Source of the DNA: Prostheceraeus crozeri
Lineage: Eukaryota; Platyhelminthes; Polycladida; Euryleptidae
Assembly (NCBI GenBank): GCA_907163375.1
Contig: CAJQUW010011532.1
Location: 868,001 to 932,000, forward strand
Length of the DNA stretch: 64,000 nt
Reading direction: 5' to 3'
A program made the translations under genes and the position numbers. This document shows positions 31,721 to 45,073 of the stretch, piece after piece. The notes under the pieces are model-generated. The model did no database searches and was not told the DNA's origin. It saw only the letters and a program-made list of their open reading frames with translations. The first letter of the stretch is position 1; each line of letters opens with the position of its first letter.

Positions 31721-33778
31721 ATTTCTCGTTTGAAGCTTGCGGATTTCTGAATATTGTCTCATAAACACTGTAGTCATATAAAATCGAATTAATAATATGC
31801 TGATATCGTGATTACAAAATGGGTGATGACACGGAAATCAATTTGAATTCGAAATTGAATTTCTCATAATTTTGAATGATATTTAAGCATGTTTATCCAA
31901 CAGTTGAGCAACAGATCCAATAAGCTTTCCGTCGCAAGGAATACCGAAGAGTGAGAATCGAAATGGCTGTTCTGAACAGGAGATACTTAAATTATGTCAT
32001 GCCATCATTATGTTGACTGACTATCTTCAATTCAATGATCATTCACAGAGGAGGAATTAATCAATTTCTGATCGCTCCTTATAAATTACTGCCAACATCA
32101 CGCTGCAATCATAAAATTGTCAAGATTATTTTGTTCATCCATCGACAGTCAAACGCCATTATGAACGAAGAGGGAGAGAAAGTTATCAAGAATACTCTTC
32201 AATGGGGATATATTCCTATTTAACACGAAATCTCTTAATTCTAACCTCCTAATTGTCTAACTCTCTAAATTCAGACTACAAGATAGATAATGGAAGCACA
32301 GTTTCGAAACAGAGAGTTTTCTCTACTACATTGAATTAAAAGTAATTATTCCGTTGAGCTAGTAGCATTAGACATCCTTCATAGTACCATCGATCTTAGA
32401 GGAAATTAATCACAGAAATGTATATTATTAACTGTTGCTTTATCATTATGAATATTCTATTCTTGATAAGCATTTTTGATGGTTTAATGACAATTGAAAA
32501 AGTAATTACATGAAAAATAGTATTTTGGAAGATATTTACAAATGTAGCATACACATGGCTTGAATGGTTGTGGCTTTATTATTGTACAGTATGCACATGC
32601 ATGAAACGGGCAATATGATTGATTCATTCTGTTAAATACTCAACATCTATTGCAAATATAAATATAAAGACTCTTATATTTTTAAAAATTCAAGAAAGTT
32701 TATTGCTGAATGATTCGATTTAAAAAGCAAACAGAAGAAAATAGAAAGCAGCAGTTCATGTTCGCAGCGATGATCATATTGAGGAACTTCAATAATGAAT
32801 CTCATGCCAAAGGTAAATCGATGATAATGCAAATCAAAGGGAAGGATAGGATGCAGACATGACAGCGTTACTATTTGTGGCACTGTTTGTAGACAAACAT
32901 GATTTGCATAAAATGTAAAGCGGCATGTATTTTCCCTTTAAAGGCTTGTCTCAGCACACCCTCAACTATTTATCCTTTATGTATGAGAAGATCGGTTGAA
33001 AATATAGCCAACATATGCACAGATGCAGTAATATGATAAAGAAAGCAGCGAGCATACAAAGAGAATTCAATTGTTCCTACCTATAATAAACGAATAATCA
33101 ACAATAAAATGTATAGTTGACTTGAAAATGATCGGTTTCGTTCGCCGTTGTTATGGTTATTTAATAGTTACGTTATTGCTTGTATCTGTAGACGTTTTGA
33201 ATTTTGTCGTTAGTCTTTATGCCTTCTGTCACACCCTTCACGCACGACCTTTCGTTTCAAATGGGATTGTGAGACTTACGCATTAAATTTTAAAATGCGT
33301 ATTGTACTTATTCACTTTATGTCACGAAATGCTCATTAATCCCCCATTCAATGTATCATATTTGTTTTTGGACTAACAGTATTCTCATTTACGAGTACTT
33401 CTTATTAAATACAGTCAAACAGTGTAAGGTACATTTGATGAACATAATTATATTCAGCATTTTCGGAGTTGCGACTTGAATGGATGCCGTACAGCTGAAA
33501 AAGGCAAGTTATTTTCATCATGTTTGCAATTTTAGTAATGATTTTCTATACTAATCTAGTTTAAATTTTAAGTAAAGCTGCATTCATAGTTTCTAATATT
33601 TGATAAAACACAACAACTAATAGTAGCCTATGATGCTTCTAATTTTATTATCAATTTGTAATGCTGAAGTTGAAAGAGGATGTGTTAGTAATGAGGAAAC
33701 ATCACTAAAAAGTCAAAATAAAACGTTTTAACGAAATGGATAAAATTTGAATAATGATTGTCATGAGCACACTTCTCT
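31721..33778. other. Intergenic DNA, no gene seen
   Basis: Frames at 32035-32223 and 32674-32883 show no recognised motif. No transposon ends were detected in this stretch. Confidence 0.4.
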
Positions 33779-36700
33779 GCTACGTTCACACATGAGAGAA
33801 GAACCTGAGAGTTGACCTCAAATCAAACCTGAGACCAACCCGTTCACACTTGAGAGACAGATCTCAGGAAAAAAGCTGCCCCTCATTTTCTTGAGCCTCT
33901 CCTTCACTGAACTATCGACGCTGAGACTCGCTGAGACATGACCTGAGATCTGCTGAGACCTAGGTCTCAGTCCTGTTCACACTATCGACATCAGGTCGCA
34001 GATAAATTGAAAAATGTTTCTATTAATACCCTTTTGTTGCGCTAACTCTCAGGTTCCGTTCAGACTATGTGAGAGCTTGCTGAGACTCATGATTCATTTT
34101 GTCATAAATCGTCATGAAGAATAGACGTGGGCAAGCCGCTGAAAGCCTATAGGTATTCGTAAAATACTCCACGTAAACAGGTCATCAACTCGTTTACGTA
34201 GGTTGTTTAATGCATTGCTATTTTAACATAATGAGTAATTTTGATGATTTTTACTTACCGTAAATACCCGCGTATAGGACCCATTTTTTTCTTAAAAAGT
34301 TGACCTAAAAACCCAGGTGCGTCTTATCCATGGATATTTTTATTATAAAAAATATGCATTGATCATAAAATCAAAAATTTATTATAAAAATTTCAAACTT
34401 ACAATATTTATCAATATGAGAAGTGCACTGTTGTTTTCTGACGCACAGAATTTGATTTTGAATTACGCGCAATACTGATGATCAATGTCGATCAATGAAC
34501 AATAAACCCATCCTTTCCACGATAGTCTACATAGGCTAGACAGACATCTGCTGACTGACAGGATGAGTGAGTCAGCAATCAGCACACACGACGATCATAG
34601 CGATTGAATGGAGTTCACCTTGATTGACTTATGGTCACCGCTTTTATAAAAATTAATGGAAATTTAGGACTAAAATTAGGATGCGTCCCATACACAGACA
34701 CATAGTTTTTCCATAGTTTTTAGGGTCAAATATCCACTGCGTCCTATACATGGTATTGTCCTACACGCGGGTATTTACGGTAATTGATTTCCTTTGAACT
34801 AAAATCTCAAATTATTTTTGAAGGCCTACTCATTTAGATTGGTTTATTTCGTCAAATTATTTCAGTACAAGTATGAAATGCTCATGAAAGTCATGAATGC
34901 TCGTCATGTATTTCTTTTCCCTAGGCTCTATGCCTCCTTCAAAATGTTCATCAATAGTAGATAGCCTACCACAAAAATAGCCTAAATTTTACATAGTCTA
35001 GAAGTTCTTCTAACTTCACTCTCTCGGGCGAATTCAGATCAGCTCTGTCATATTACTTTCTAACAACCTCTTTCAACCTCTCCATGTTGAGGAGAGGTAT
35101 AGTTTTACCACCTTGTAAAGCTACCAGGAGAAGGAATTCGTTCTTCCCGGCTGCAGCAATAATTGTTAATAACACTTGGATCGACTGACTTGACACTCTT
35201 GTTTCAACATTTTCTGATCATTGCATTTAATCTTACACTTGGACAACATTTAATTTTTATTAGACTGCTTCCGTGCACCAGTGCTAATTGTACTAATTTT
35301 GAAATGTCTTTGCCGTATATATATTTGCTCTTTATATATTTGTCTTTGTATGTACCTAAGATTTATGATTTCCATTTACTTTGCAAATATATAAATGTTT
35401 CTCTCTTTCTCTCATGAACTTAATGAATCTCATGTTTTTAATTTTCTACTTGGGGCCATGTACCTAGATGGTGAAATGACTCATCCTCTTCCTTCAAACT
35501 TTGATGAAAAAAGCTCTCGATTGAAGAGCTTATAAAATATACCTAAATAATAATCAGTTTCTAATGGTTTGCAAGGTTGGACCTTTGGTTTTGGGTCGTC
35601 CTTGGGTAAGTGATACAAAAAATGTTTTTTTCTATACAAAACTTGGGTCTGCTGCACTATTAATGCTGCATACACGACCTACACAAATGAAGTTACAAAA
35701 TTGATTTGAGGCTTGATAAGATCATAAAGTTCTGATTTTTTAATCAAAGTTTCACTCAATTCACAGAATATTTCAAAAATCAAATACTAGTGATGAATGG
35801 ATGTTTCACTTTGGGTTTGACAATGCCGCGAATTGAAAGTTCGTACATATTGCATCTGCTGCAAGCAATGTATTTTGTTGCACATTAAATTTTTACATAT
35901 TTCTTGTATCTTACATGGATATCTTCGCAGTTATCTTCACACCCTTAAACTTTCTGCAATAGCCGACATTTATCCAAAAATGAATTAATTCCAATTTCAT
36001 ATTCTAAACATGCTTAACCATGCACTGACTACGCAGATGCCATTTATCAAGTCTGTTTGTATTTCTGATTGATAAAATGAAAGCAATTGCTTTGTTATGA
36101 GCAATGTGCAGTTCAATCATAATTAAATCAAAAATCTTCAATTAGTCAGTATGTCAGTGTAGGTTAAAATAAAGGAAAGCTTTATAACGTGATACACGTA
36201 CTTAGCCTACTAATGACAGTTATTGCAATAAAAAATCGTTTCACACTAATACCGCATTTCTCATGGACCCAATTGGAATTTTGGCCTATAGAAGAATCTT
36301 CATGGCAGCACAAAACATAAAGAATTCACTTCGTTTACTTGATTCTACTCATTTATTGAAACTTGGACTTGGGTTTTGACCCAAATTTAGGGTATACCCA
36401 ATACAAGTTTTTGCCCAATCTTTAGTTTCAGCCTACTTGCGTATTTTTCCTTTGTAACTGATTTAACCGAGTATTGCTGGAATATTTTACTGAGTTATAA
36501 AACTCAGTTTACCGATTTAAACTTAACTTGGTTAATTTCCGGCAAACTCGGTTAAATGAGTTTCTTGAAAAACTGAATTGACAACACCGGTTTCATTCGG
36601 CATGCATGTGGGAATGAACTAACCAAAGAAATCCTAATTAAAAGATTCCTGCTTGTTGAAATTTTATGCGCGTCGTGATTCAACGCATTGACATTAAGTT

Positions 36701-37472
36701 AACTATTGCGTATCTTTACGAACATGTAGATGCAAGTCCGCTGCTTTTCATGTTTTTTCTACTACTGACTATTTAGTGTCCCGCTTTTGGAAGTAAAAAA
36801 ACATGGCCACCATAATATAGCTAAAAACTAATTTCATCAATCAAGTTAAAGTAGCCTGTACGGGCCTCATTATGTTTCTGTCTGATTCATCGTAAATTCA
36901 GATTTCTGAAAGAAGCAAAACTTGACAATATTTACAAGTATAATTAATATTGTAAATGTCATCAAAAGACTGAATTGACTTGTGCAACCAACAGAAACAC
37001 ATGAGCACAAAGTAATATTCCGCGTATATGTGTACAAAATAAATGAGCGTCGAATACACAATCCAGTTGGATGTTGATAACAAGGAAGTCTCAGAAAAGT
37101 TTAAACGCGTACAACTTTTGCTGAGACATGGTCGTTGTCTCAGTTGAAGGTCTCAGGGTTTTTCACACTTGAGACAAGGATCATGGAGTTTGTCTCACAG
37201 GCTTCTCTCAGAAACTTGAGAGAAGCTCGTCTCAGGACCGTTCACACTATCTCTCAGCAACCGTGGTGAGCCTCTCCCTGGTCGCCCCGCACAAACGACA
37301 ACGGATGAAGCTAGTGGGTCTCAGGCACGTCTCAGGACTGTTCAGACTACGTGGAGTTAGCCGCAGCATAATTTTGATTGACGTTTGAAATGGACGACGG
37401 AAACTGTAATCTTGCCGTTTGATTGGATGATTGCCTGAGTCTCAGGTCTCAGATCTCATGTGTGAACGTAGC
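33779..37472. mobile_element. Non-autonomous DNA transposon of 3.7 kb with sub-terminal CTGAGAC arrays
   Basis: The ends are inverted repeats beginning GCTACGTTCACACATGAGA on both sides (19 bp identical). The first 330 and last 390 bases are packed with CTGAGAC/GTCTCAG units and with several GTTCACACT blocks, in mixed orientation. They look like transposase-binding iterons. The roughly 3 kb interior has no open frame with a recognisable transposase and contains a nested pogo-like MITE. No convincing target duplication was found, so the superfamily is unassigned. Harbinger- or hAT-like groups are possible. Confidence 0.75.
34258..34780. mobile_element. pogo-like MITE, 523 bp, nested in the 3.7 kb element
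   Basis: Terminal inverted repeats CCGTAAATACCCGCGT plus a further TAGGAC match (one mismatch over about 23 bp), flanked by TA at 34256-34257 and 34781-34782. Sub-terminal motifs such as GCGTCTTATCC and GCGTCCTATAC recur, resembling the iteron layout of the Tigger element at 24.1 kb. No coding capacity. Because it interrupts the larger element, it is younger than that insertion. Confidence 0.85.
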
Positions 37473-39469
37473 TTAAAATCAACAATATGCAAGCTTTTCA
37501 CAGCGTAATGTGCATAAGCTCAGAAATGTTTGTGTTATATTTCAATGCGTTATATATTTACCTCAAATCAATTAACAAAGTCTGAATTGCACAAATTGAA
37601 AGTCATTTATAAAAATGATGCTGATCTTGCTGCAGCTGCATATTTCAATTGTAGCAGTCGTTTCAAATAATGCGTGTATCTGAATTTGACGTATGCTGCA
37701 ATATGTCTAACTTAGCATAATATCACTCAAAATTTATGTTAAAAAAACGATTGGATATGGGGCCTATATGGGGAAATTTACAATTTATTCATTTGGCCTA
37801 TTCAGAAAATCAACCACCATGAGAGCATGAAATTACAGAGCATCTGACCAATGGCAGCTACAGTACAGTGTTTTCGCAATCTTTCTCATTTATTATATGT
37901 GCAGCAATTTATCGCAATGTACAGAGACTCTAGGGACATCGTCTAGTATAACCTATTCATTCATTTCATAAATAAGTCACCATGTGTGATCAGGTGTGCA
38001 GAATTAATTTTCTTGAAATTACACTTTGCTTGAGGCAAAGGATCTATCGTATGCGATCAATCTATCATGTTTATCACATCTACCGTATTATTCGTATCAG
38101 TGACCACATATAAACTCAAATTTGTGGTTGACGAGTTACATAGGTAAATCGAGATAAGTGAAGAAAAGAAAATGATGCCTATGAATTTAATAATTTACTG
38201 AGATTACTTTTCCTAAATGTTTTCAATAAAAAAGTCATAAAATGTTCAACTTTACCGCCTCGTTTAGAGCATATGGACCTATTTAAAAGGAGACTGCTGA
38301 GTGTAGCCTAGGATTCCTAAACTTTTCACTGATAATTAATTAATTAAGACATGTTAGGCACAGATTATAAGATGATAATCCCAAGTATATCGGAATGAAT
38401 AACATTCATATATATAAAAGATATAGGCGGATAAGTCTAACTTCATTCAAAATTATTATTATTACAACGTATTATTTTATGCAATAATGAAAATACACGT
38501 ATATTATCTGTGCTATACAATGTTCAAGACTGAATGATCGAACTTCAGCGAAAAGTTAATTTATTGATGATTGAAGATAGGTTTGGAATTAATTTATTGA
38601 GTTTGCGTCTCAGAAAGCATTAGTGAGAATTACATAAATGTTGCAATGCAACAAATTTTCTTTTCGAAAAGAAAAGCATTGGAAGATTCACGGTTGATAT
38701 CATTTCTCTTCGAATGCAAAATATTTTTTATCAAGTAGCCTGCAATGCGTCGCCATACAGCAAGAATCTATAACTGCATATTGCATGATTCACTAATCTG
38801 ATTCTCCATGGGATCTAGCAACATTGACATAGTTTGGTGCCTAAATGAGCAGCTGGAATGACCATCAATCAGCTTTTGTCCACTCTGTTCCCACAAACTT
38901 AAACAAGGCGAAAAGTCGGATTTCTATGGAAATATAATTCTAATTTGGATTAGATCCTGATAAATGATTATGTTTCTTGCGCTCGGATTGAAATCTCAAT
39001 GCCAACATCACCAGCGCATGTGCGTGAATCTGTTTCATCCTGAGCACAACTTGCATTCGAAATACTAAGTTTTGTTGACAATGGCGATTTTGCGCGGATG
39101 AATTTGATACTTCCTTTTCAACCTGAACGCAAGAAACATTGAAAAGCACAAGAAATTCTATTAACAACATGAAGTTCAAAGTTTCAAGTTGAAGCGAGAG
39201 TGCCGTTATAAAGGAAAATAATATAAAGAGAAATACAAAATATATAAAGAAAATAACTTGCAACGGACAATATGCGCTATTATTTTACTCCGCAGGCTGC
39301 AGGCCCTATTCATTTGCTCATAGGGCGCATGATTATGCAAGGTCATGACAGCAATGTAATTCGCACTCAGACATTACATACAGTACTCTGAAAAGTACGA
39401 TAATCTATCAGCACACTTTAGTATCAGCATGGATTTCATCTTGACACCACTGATTCCATTGACACAGTC
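37473..39469. other. Intergenic DNA, no confident gene
   Basis: A minus-strand frame at 38940-39263 starts with a very hydrophobic stretch and contains a signal-peptide-like start (MLLIEFLVLFNVSCVQ) at an internal Met. The downstream frame is uncertain and no family is recognised. Confidence 0.35.
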
Positions 39470-39538
39470 GCATGAGTGGTTGGTAGAGCACATATCTAGT
39501 TAACCTTGGTCGTAGGTTTGAATGCTACAATCCGCACA
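39470..39538 (+). ncRNA. tRNA-like sequence: decayed tRNA or SINE head
   Basis: TGGTTGGTAGAGCAC resembles a tRNA D-arm/A box, and about 30 bases later GTAGGTTTGAATGCTAC resembles a T-arm/B box whose outer four stem pairs (GTAG/CTAC) are intact. Neither the acceptor nor the anticodon stem folds well, so it is not a functional tRNA. A tRNA-derived SINE promoter or a tRNA pseudogene is the best explanation. Confidence 0.3.
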
Positions 39539-39712
39539 TCTTTTGCATGGAAATTTGATCTATCGTTTATTTAATTTCATTCTGCTGTTAATCAGATATG
39601 TATATATAAACGTGGCTATTCCTATGATATGGAATGGCAGTTTTGAAGAGGTCATTCCTAGTGAATTTTGCGGTAATTTTGTGGTGGTACTTATTTCCTC
39701 TCAGATTTCAGA

Positions 39713-39931
39713 GTGCACATTACTAATGCGGTTGCTCTATTTCGAAAATACTCAGAGTTATGCCATTTGATGAAAATTATATTTCAAGCAGATTCTTATT
39801 TACAGAAGCACTACGAACTCGAGCATACCTCATCCTGGGCAGCCAAAGCCAGTCATAAAATTCTACCACCGTCGAAATTTGATCGAGTAATGACTCTGAT
39901 AGAAGCAAAAGATGCCATAAAGTCTTTATAA
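39713..39931 (+). other. Possible terminal exon (unrecognised protein)
   Basis: An open frame whose 5' side follows a good splice acceptor (CCTCTCAGATTTCAG ending near 39709). It encodes a charged, soluble-looking peptide ending in KFDRVMTLIEAKDAIKSL and a TAA. I cannot name a family. Without the upstream exons it remains a candidate only; chance is not excluded. Confidence 0.3.
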
Positions 39932-40054
39932 CAAGCAATATTTATTATTTTTATCATTGACTTAGGAAATAATTTGCTTAATTTGTGTATATTTACATTT
40001 CTAGCCGCATTATTCTAATATAAACACTGACACTCACCATTCAAATGTTGCATC

Positions 40055-40522
40055 TCAGCACATGGGGCTTAGATATTCCATATTTCCACCTCCTCGATTT
40101 GCAGCCGCTGCTCTGGGACTTGAATTGTGAGAATCATTAAATCTGACGGAAGATCTGCCACCTGGGCCACCATTGGATCTACCACGAAATTGTGACATGG
40201 CAATAGTCATTGCTGCCACTTTTCCTGATTGTGGACCACGAACTGTATTATTGCCTGATCCACCCGCGGATCGCGGATTGTTAATATCCGGAGCAAGACG
40301 ATTTGATCTCTGGCGAGTCACTGTTAGCGAAACAATAGCAGATCGCCTTCCCTCGCGTTTTCGTTTACTGTACAAGCTGAATGATATAAGCAGCAGGATG
40401 ATGAAAATGACACCAATAAATACATGGATCAGCCAGATGAAATTATCACTTGGTCTCGGAGGCTTGATATCATCAGCATAACCGCCGTCAGTGGTATTGA
40501 TTGAGGAAGTCTTGGAAGACAT
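40055..40522 (-). CDS. Putative single-pass membrane protein, 155 aa, unknown function
   Basis: The likely start is the ATG at 40522, since the upstream codon of the longer frame is GTG. The protein has a short N-terminal segment with an NTT glycosylation sequon, one strong transmembrane helix (about 28-50, FIWLIHVFIGVIFIILLLIS), then a highly basic stop-transfer stretch (KRKREGRR). The tail is low in complexity and rich in Gly, Ser, Asn and Arg. By the positive-inside rule the tail is cytoplasmic. There is no signal peptide and no family that I recognise. The frame is long for this AT-rich DNA and uses GC-richer codons than the surroundings, which supports a real gene or exon. Confidence 0.55.
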   Translation of the reverse strand: MSSKTSSINTTDGGYADDIKPPRPSDNFIWLIHVFIGVIFIILLLISFSLYSKRKREGRRSAIVSLTVTRQRSNRLAPDINNPRSAGGSGNNTVRGPQSGKVAAMTIAMSQFRGRSNGGPGGRSSVRFNDSHNSSPRAAAANRGGGNMEYLSPMC

Positions 40523-43500
40523 AAATCGTGTGAAGGTCACTTGAGGGCTTTTGTATTAACACTGATAGCACGCAGAGTTCACTAGAATCAAGGATGTTTT
40601 ACTTGTCTTTCATGAAAGATTTTAAACCGTTTACAACGCAATTGATAGGATTTGCTGCTGATGTTAAGGAGTTGGGGGCAACTCATCACACCTTAAAGTG
40701 AATAAAAGACGCTGCACCATCTGATCTCTTTATATGATAATAGAATTTGTTTATTTAATATTCACACACATTGTTTTGAGCTCTGAGGATAGATCGCGAT
40801 CTGAATGGATATATTGGATGGAAGAGTTGTCCAATGAGAATCTAAAACAAGGATTATCATTGTTTGGAAACTATTGGTTCTTGGTTCGCAAAGATGATGA
40901 GAGTAAAATAATTTAATTTGATAAAAGCTTTTCAGTCTTACGCGCCCTCTTCAGTGACAGCAATAAGATATTAAATCGATAGGTAACCAACGCCTCGTGG
41001 CACAGCATTAAATCCATTTCTTGGTCGCTCAATATTTACTGAGACAATTTCTATTCCTACTTTCTCTGTTACATTTTTTGTCACATGCTACAGAGCAGGA
41101 GAAACGTCGCACATTCTTAGAGTAAATGAATTTTCTGCTTTTTTCTCAATGGATGTCCCAGAGATCAGATGGGCAGCTCAATTTTTTCGGTCGCATTTTA
41201 TTCTGAAAGTTCTGTTGATTATTCTTCCCTCTTGTGCAACAGTCATTTAGGTAAACTGATAACGACTTAATTGCTATTATCTAAAGTATAAATATATCCA
41301 AATCAATAGGGCATAGAATCTTCAGAATCTTCTTTCACGTGTTCAAACGTTGCTTCAGGCATTGATTCAACGAACTGAACTTCCTATAGGATTGGGATCA
41401 ATCTGAGTCGTCCAAATGTCCCTAAATACATAAATTAAACAAAATAATTATACAAAAAATTAATTCTTCAATTAGTACCTTTGTTGATGTCGATTACCTC
41501 TCTGGAACTATCGGTCACAAAGTTGAAGAAATTAAAAAATAAACGCTTTTTGGAAGACATTCTCATTAATAAAATTTCTCATCAGCTAAGCGAAGTGCTC
41601 TGCACTACAAATTTGGAGAAACTGTGAATGAGAAAAGAATTTCATCCGATACTAGGCCTTGTATTCAATTCGGCAGAACTGCGAAGTCTTGAGCAGGTTT
41701 CATTAATGTCAACTCAAAAATATTGAACTACGGTATATAGTGACAATTTTCAAGGATGCTTAACAGTCAGCTGTTTAGGCTAGCAACTTAACTCTCATTG
41801 TGTTTCAAACAAAATCAGAATATAAGAAAATTGCCTAAGAATATTAATCTTTGATTTTCAAAGTATTACTGACACGAACCTATCTCACGTTGCTGTATTG
41901 GACGAAGCAGGCCTACCAATGCTATCTGAAAACTTCATTTGTTAGTGTCTTTTAGCGCGTTTGACCTTTGTTAGACTTTCCTTATTTAGGCCCAAAATAA
42001 AATGTATTCAAATATCTGAGAAGAGTTTTTCATCTACTTGAATAAGAAAGACCTCGTACTCCTATGGAGACGGTGTCATTGGATTATTATTTAACTTCAT
42101 TGTTTTTATGATAAGATGCAAAATTGTGAATGGCATACAAGTCCTGCTTGCTTGTTAAACCAACTGCAAAAATTTTTTCCTTAGGATATCATGAAATGCT
42201 GATAATAGGTTATAGAAATATCATACAGTTCATCCCTGATATTTCTATATCAATTTTCGGTAATTTATTTGTCGATTCCACCTAGACGTAGATTCGAATC
42301 ACTCATACGAGCGTATGTGTCTTACCTTGCCATCAATACTCAATCCTCTTATCCCTAATGTTTTGATATCATTTGTAATTCTTTTATCTTTCTTTTAAAT
42401 TTCTACAGCTCATGATTAAGGTTCATCCATTCATTTTTGTTTTTTGGAACATTCCTCTCTAGGATTCGATAATTTTGATATACCCGACTTCTATAATGAG
42501 ATCTATATCAAGTCCTTTTCAATCCAGTTCAAAGAGAAGTCCGCAAGATCACGACTTATTTTTCGAAAACCTTTCAAGTCGTTCATATCTGCAATCATTC
42601 ATTTGCTACGATCATCGCTTTGTAACAATCCTCATTAATCCTCTTGAAAAATGATGTCGATGTAGGAAAGAGTGATAGAGGCCGGTATGAAAGATGCTAT
42701 TTCAAAAGAACAAGCGATCATCCCTTAAGTTAGTAAAAATGATAGATATGAACATTGAAGGAGGATGGATATGAGGGTGATTTTGTTTTCATAAGCCGGT
42801 CATAGGATAGCAGAGTTTGTTAGGGTAGTGTCCAACTCACTATCCCTCTAACAAATAGCCACACACATATTTTGACACCAAATATTTCTTGATAATTACG
42901 TGGTTGCAATTGCATGAATAATTGATAACTGTTGACAACTATATTTCGGTAGTAAATAGGGCAGTCTTCACCTAATGAGATATTGAAATGAAACAACACA
43001 ATAACCGTGGTCATCTATGATGGAAATGAATTATTCTGGCTTTTATTGAGATCAGCGCAAATTAGATATTTGGTCATCGGGTCAGTCTATTAGATCGACG
43101 GACAGCAAATCCGCACAGGCCTATACCCGATTTCGATATACGCAATTAGCCTGCTCGAATTTAGTGAATCGTGCATACGGGAAAGGGAGGGTGGACTTTA
43201 CTGAACATGCATTTGAATATTTGATGGTGAAGCTGAATACATGCAAAGAAGTCTCAAAGTTGTTGGACAGTTCTTTGACAATTTGAATTAGAAGTCCTTC
43301 ACCAAAGCACTCAATGCACCTTAAGAGCATGGCACGCTCAACCATCCAATATAGGGTGCTTGAAGCACATTTTTTAAATTACCTTTTTGTTCAAGTTTAT
43401 AAGATTTAATGCATTAAAACAATGCCTCAATATTACTAGTTACCTAAATAAGAGAGCAGAAATTCATAGAAAGGGATTTTCATCGGCAAACGGATGATGC

Positions 43501-43831
43501 ATGTATATCATGTATGGCAAACATATTAAATTAATTAATTAATAATTAAACGTTCAGAGTGCATGTCACTGTGACAAAAATTCAAATATTATTAATAGTA
43601 TGTAGCCTAAAGGCATTGATGTAACTTACTGAACTACAATTTTACATTTATCATGAAATCACATAACATATAGGCCTACTTGTACATGCGTAATGGGTAG
43701 ATCTACATGTAGGCCTTAAAATTCATAAAATTGGTAGGATATCGATAGTGAAATATATATACTCTATGACATTAAAAACGATCCACTTGATCTAGAAAAT
43801 CTCAATGGAAGTGGACGACTTTTATTTCATA
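40523..43831. other. Intergenic DNA, no gene seen
   Basis: No long frame with a recognisable motif. Short frames at 40734, 42444, 42820 and 43121 look like chance. No transposon ends were found. Confidence 0.4.
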
Positions 43832-44008
43832 CTGCACTGACCAGGATGTCTATGCATCAAATTTGTCATGCTAATATAAAGCAGCTGTCCATTGTCGATA
43901 TCTTTGGCATAGTTGATGCATTTCAAATTCGACCTTTTATCACTATCAAGCAATTCTTTCTGACTAAATTTTGAAGCAAAAATGTCGTAATCAGAGTTTG
44001 TAAAAGGA

Positions 44009-45073
44009 ATGGCTGTTGGAATGCTACGATGTGGAAAGAGTCGTAGGTTTGTTGGACGGAAGTTGGGTGTGTCACACTCCACTGTGAGCAGGTGGTGGAG
44101 TCGATGGAACAATGATGGAAATGTTAAAAGAAGGAAAGGATCAGGGAGACCGAGATTGACAAACAATGCTACCGATAGGAAGTTGGTTATCTCAGCAAAG
44201 CGCAATCGCTTTAAGAGTGTTCCTCGACCGGCCATCAGCTGGAAAGCTGCAGCAGGAATTGCATGCAGTATACGAACAGCATATCGCCGTCTAGCAGAAG
44301 CGGGCCTGAGGTCATACCGACCTGCTGTATGAATTCCTCTAGGTAAGTAATGCGAGAATTTCACACGATGACATTGTTTCACTGCCAATTTTTTTCTCCG
44401 CAGGTCTCGAACACAAGCGAAAGCGTGTGGAATGGTGTGAGCAGCATCTGTCGTGGAGCACAGAGGAATGGCGTCAAGTGATGTGGACGGATGAATCCCG
44501 TTTCAACTTTGGATTTTCACGATGGTCGCATTAGAGTGCATCGAATGGTTGGTGAGAGGTATTCACCCTGCTGCATATCTGAGCATGACCGGTAACTGAG
44601 TATGACCGGTGGTGGTAGCGTGATGATCTGGGCCGGTATCTGGTACGGAGGTCGAACTGTCGCAGTCATTGTGAATGGGAACTTGAACGGAGAGCGATAT
44701 TTATCGAATATCATATCCCCAATCGTCATCCCAACGGTACATGAACTCATGCAACCTCATATTCCAGGATGACAACGCTCGACCACACAGAGCTCATTGT
44801 GTAACAACAGCGATAGTGAGATCTGGAATTCGCATCCTCCATTGGCCTTCACGCTCCCCCGACCTGTCTCCGATCGAACATGCTTCGGATGAACTTGGTC
44901 GGAAAGTGAGAGATGCATATGATCATCCGCCATCAACACTGACAGCTCTTTCAGAGAGACTCATCGATCAATGGTCATTGCTGGATCAGGAACGGCTTGA
45001 TCATCTTTGCGACTCGATGCCGATGAGACTTCAAAGCTGCATTTCAGTGCGGGGAGGACATACTCGGTACTAA
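44009..45073 (+). pseudogene. Tc1-like transposase (HTH plus DD34E), inactivated, with intron
   Basis: The N-terminal paired-like HTH has GMLRCGKSRRFVGRKLGVSH followed by STVSRWWSRW, and the GRPR-like linker is GSGRPRLTN. The catalytic blocks are WTDESRFNF (first Asp, near 44490), FQDDNARPH (second Asp, near 44765) and SPDLSPIEHASDELGRKV (Glu of DD34E, near 44865). The end is CISVRGGHTRY, close to the family consensus end. Breaks are a TGA after YRPAV (44329-44331), a frameshift near 44515 (FNFGF to DGRIRVH), a TAA near 44593 and a frameshift near 44765. All catalytic acids survive, but the protein cannot be made. Confidence 0.88.
44343..44403 (+). other. Probable 61-nt intron in the Tc1 transposase
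   Basis: Starts CTAG|GTAAGT (strong donor) and ends with a T-rich tract plus CTCCGCAG|GT. Joining the flanks keeps the transposase frame: the split codon becomes Gly and the protein continues LEHKRKRVEWC, the expected Tc1 text. Size and sites fit a short invertebrate intron. Confidence 0.7.

Noticed and set aside
38940..39263. Small secreted peptide with hydrophobic N-terminus
   Set aside because: The signal-like part is plausible, but the downstream frame, start and splice sites are ambiguous and no family is recognised.
43822..44388. 188-codon minus-strand frame
   Set aside because: It lies antisense to the Tc1 transposase and has no motif of its own.
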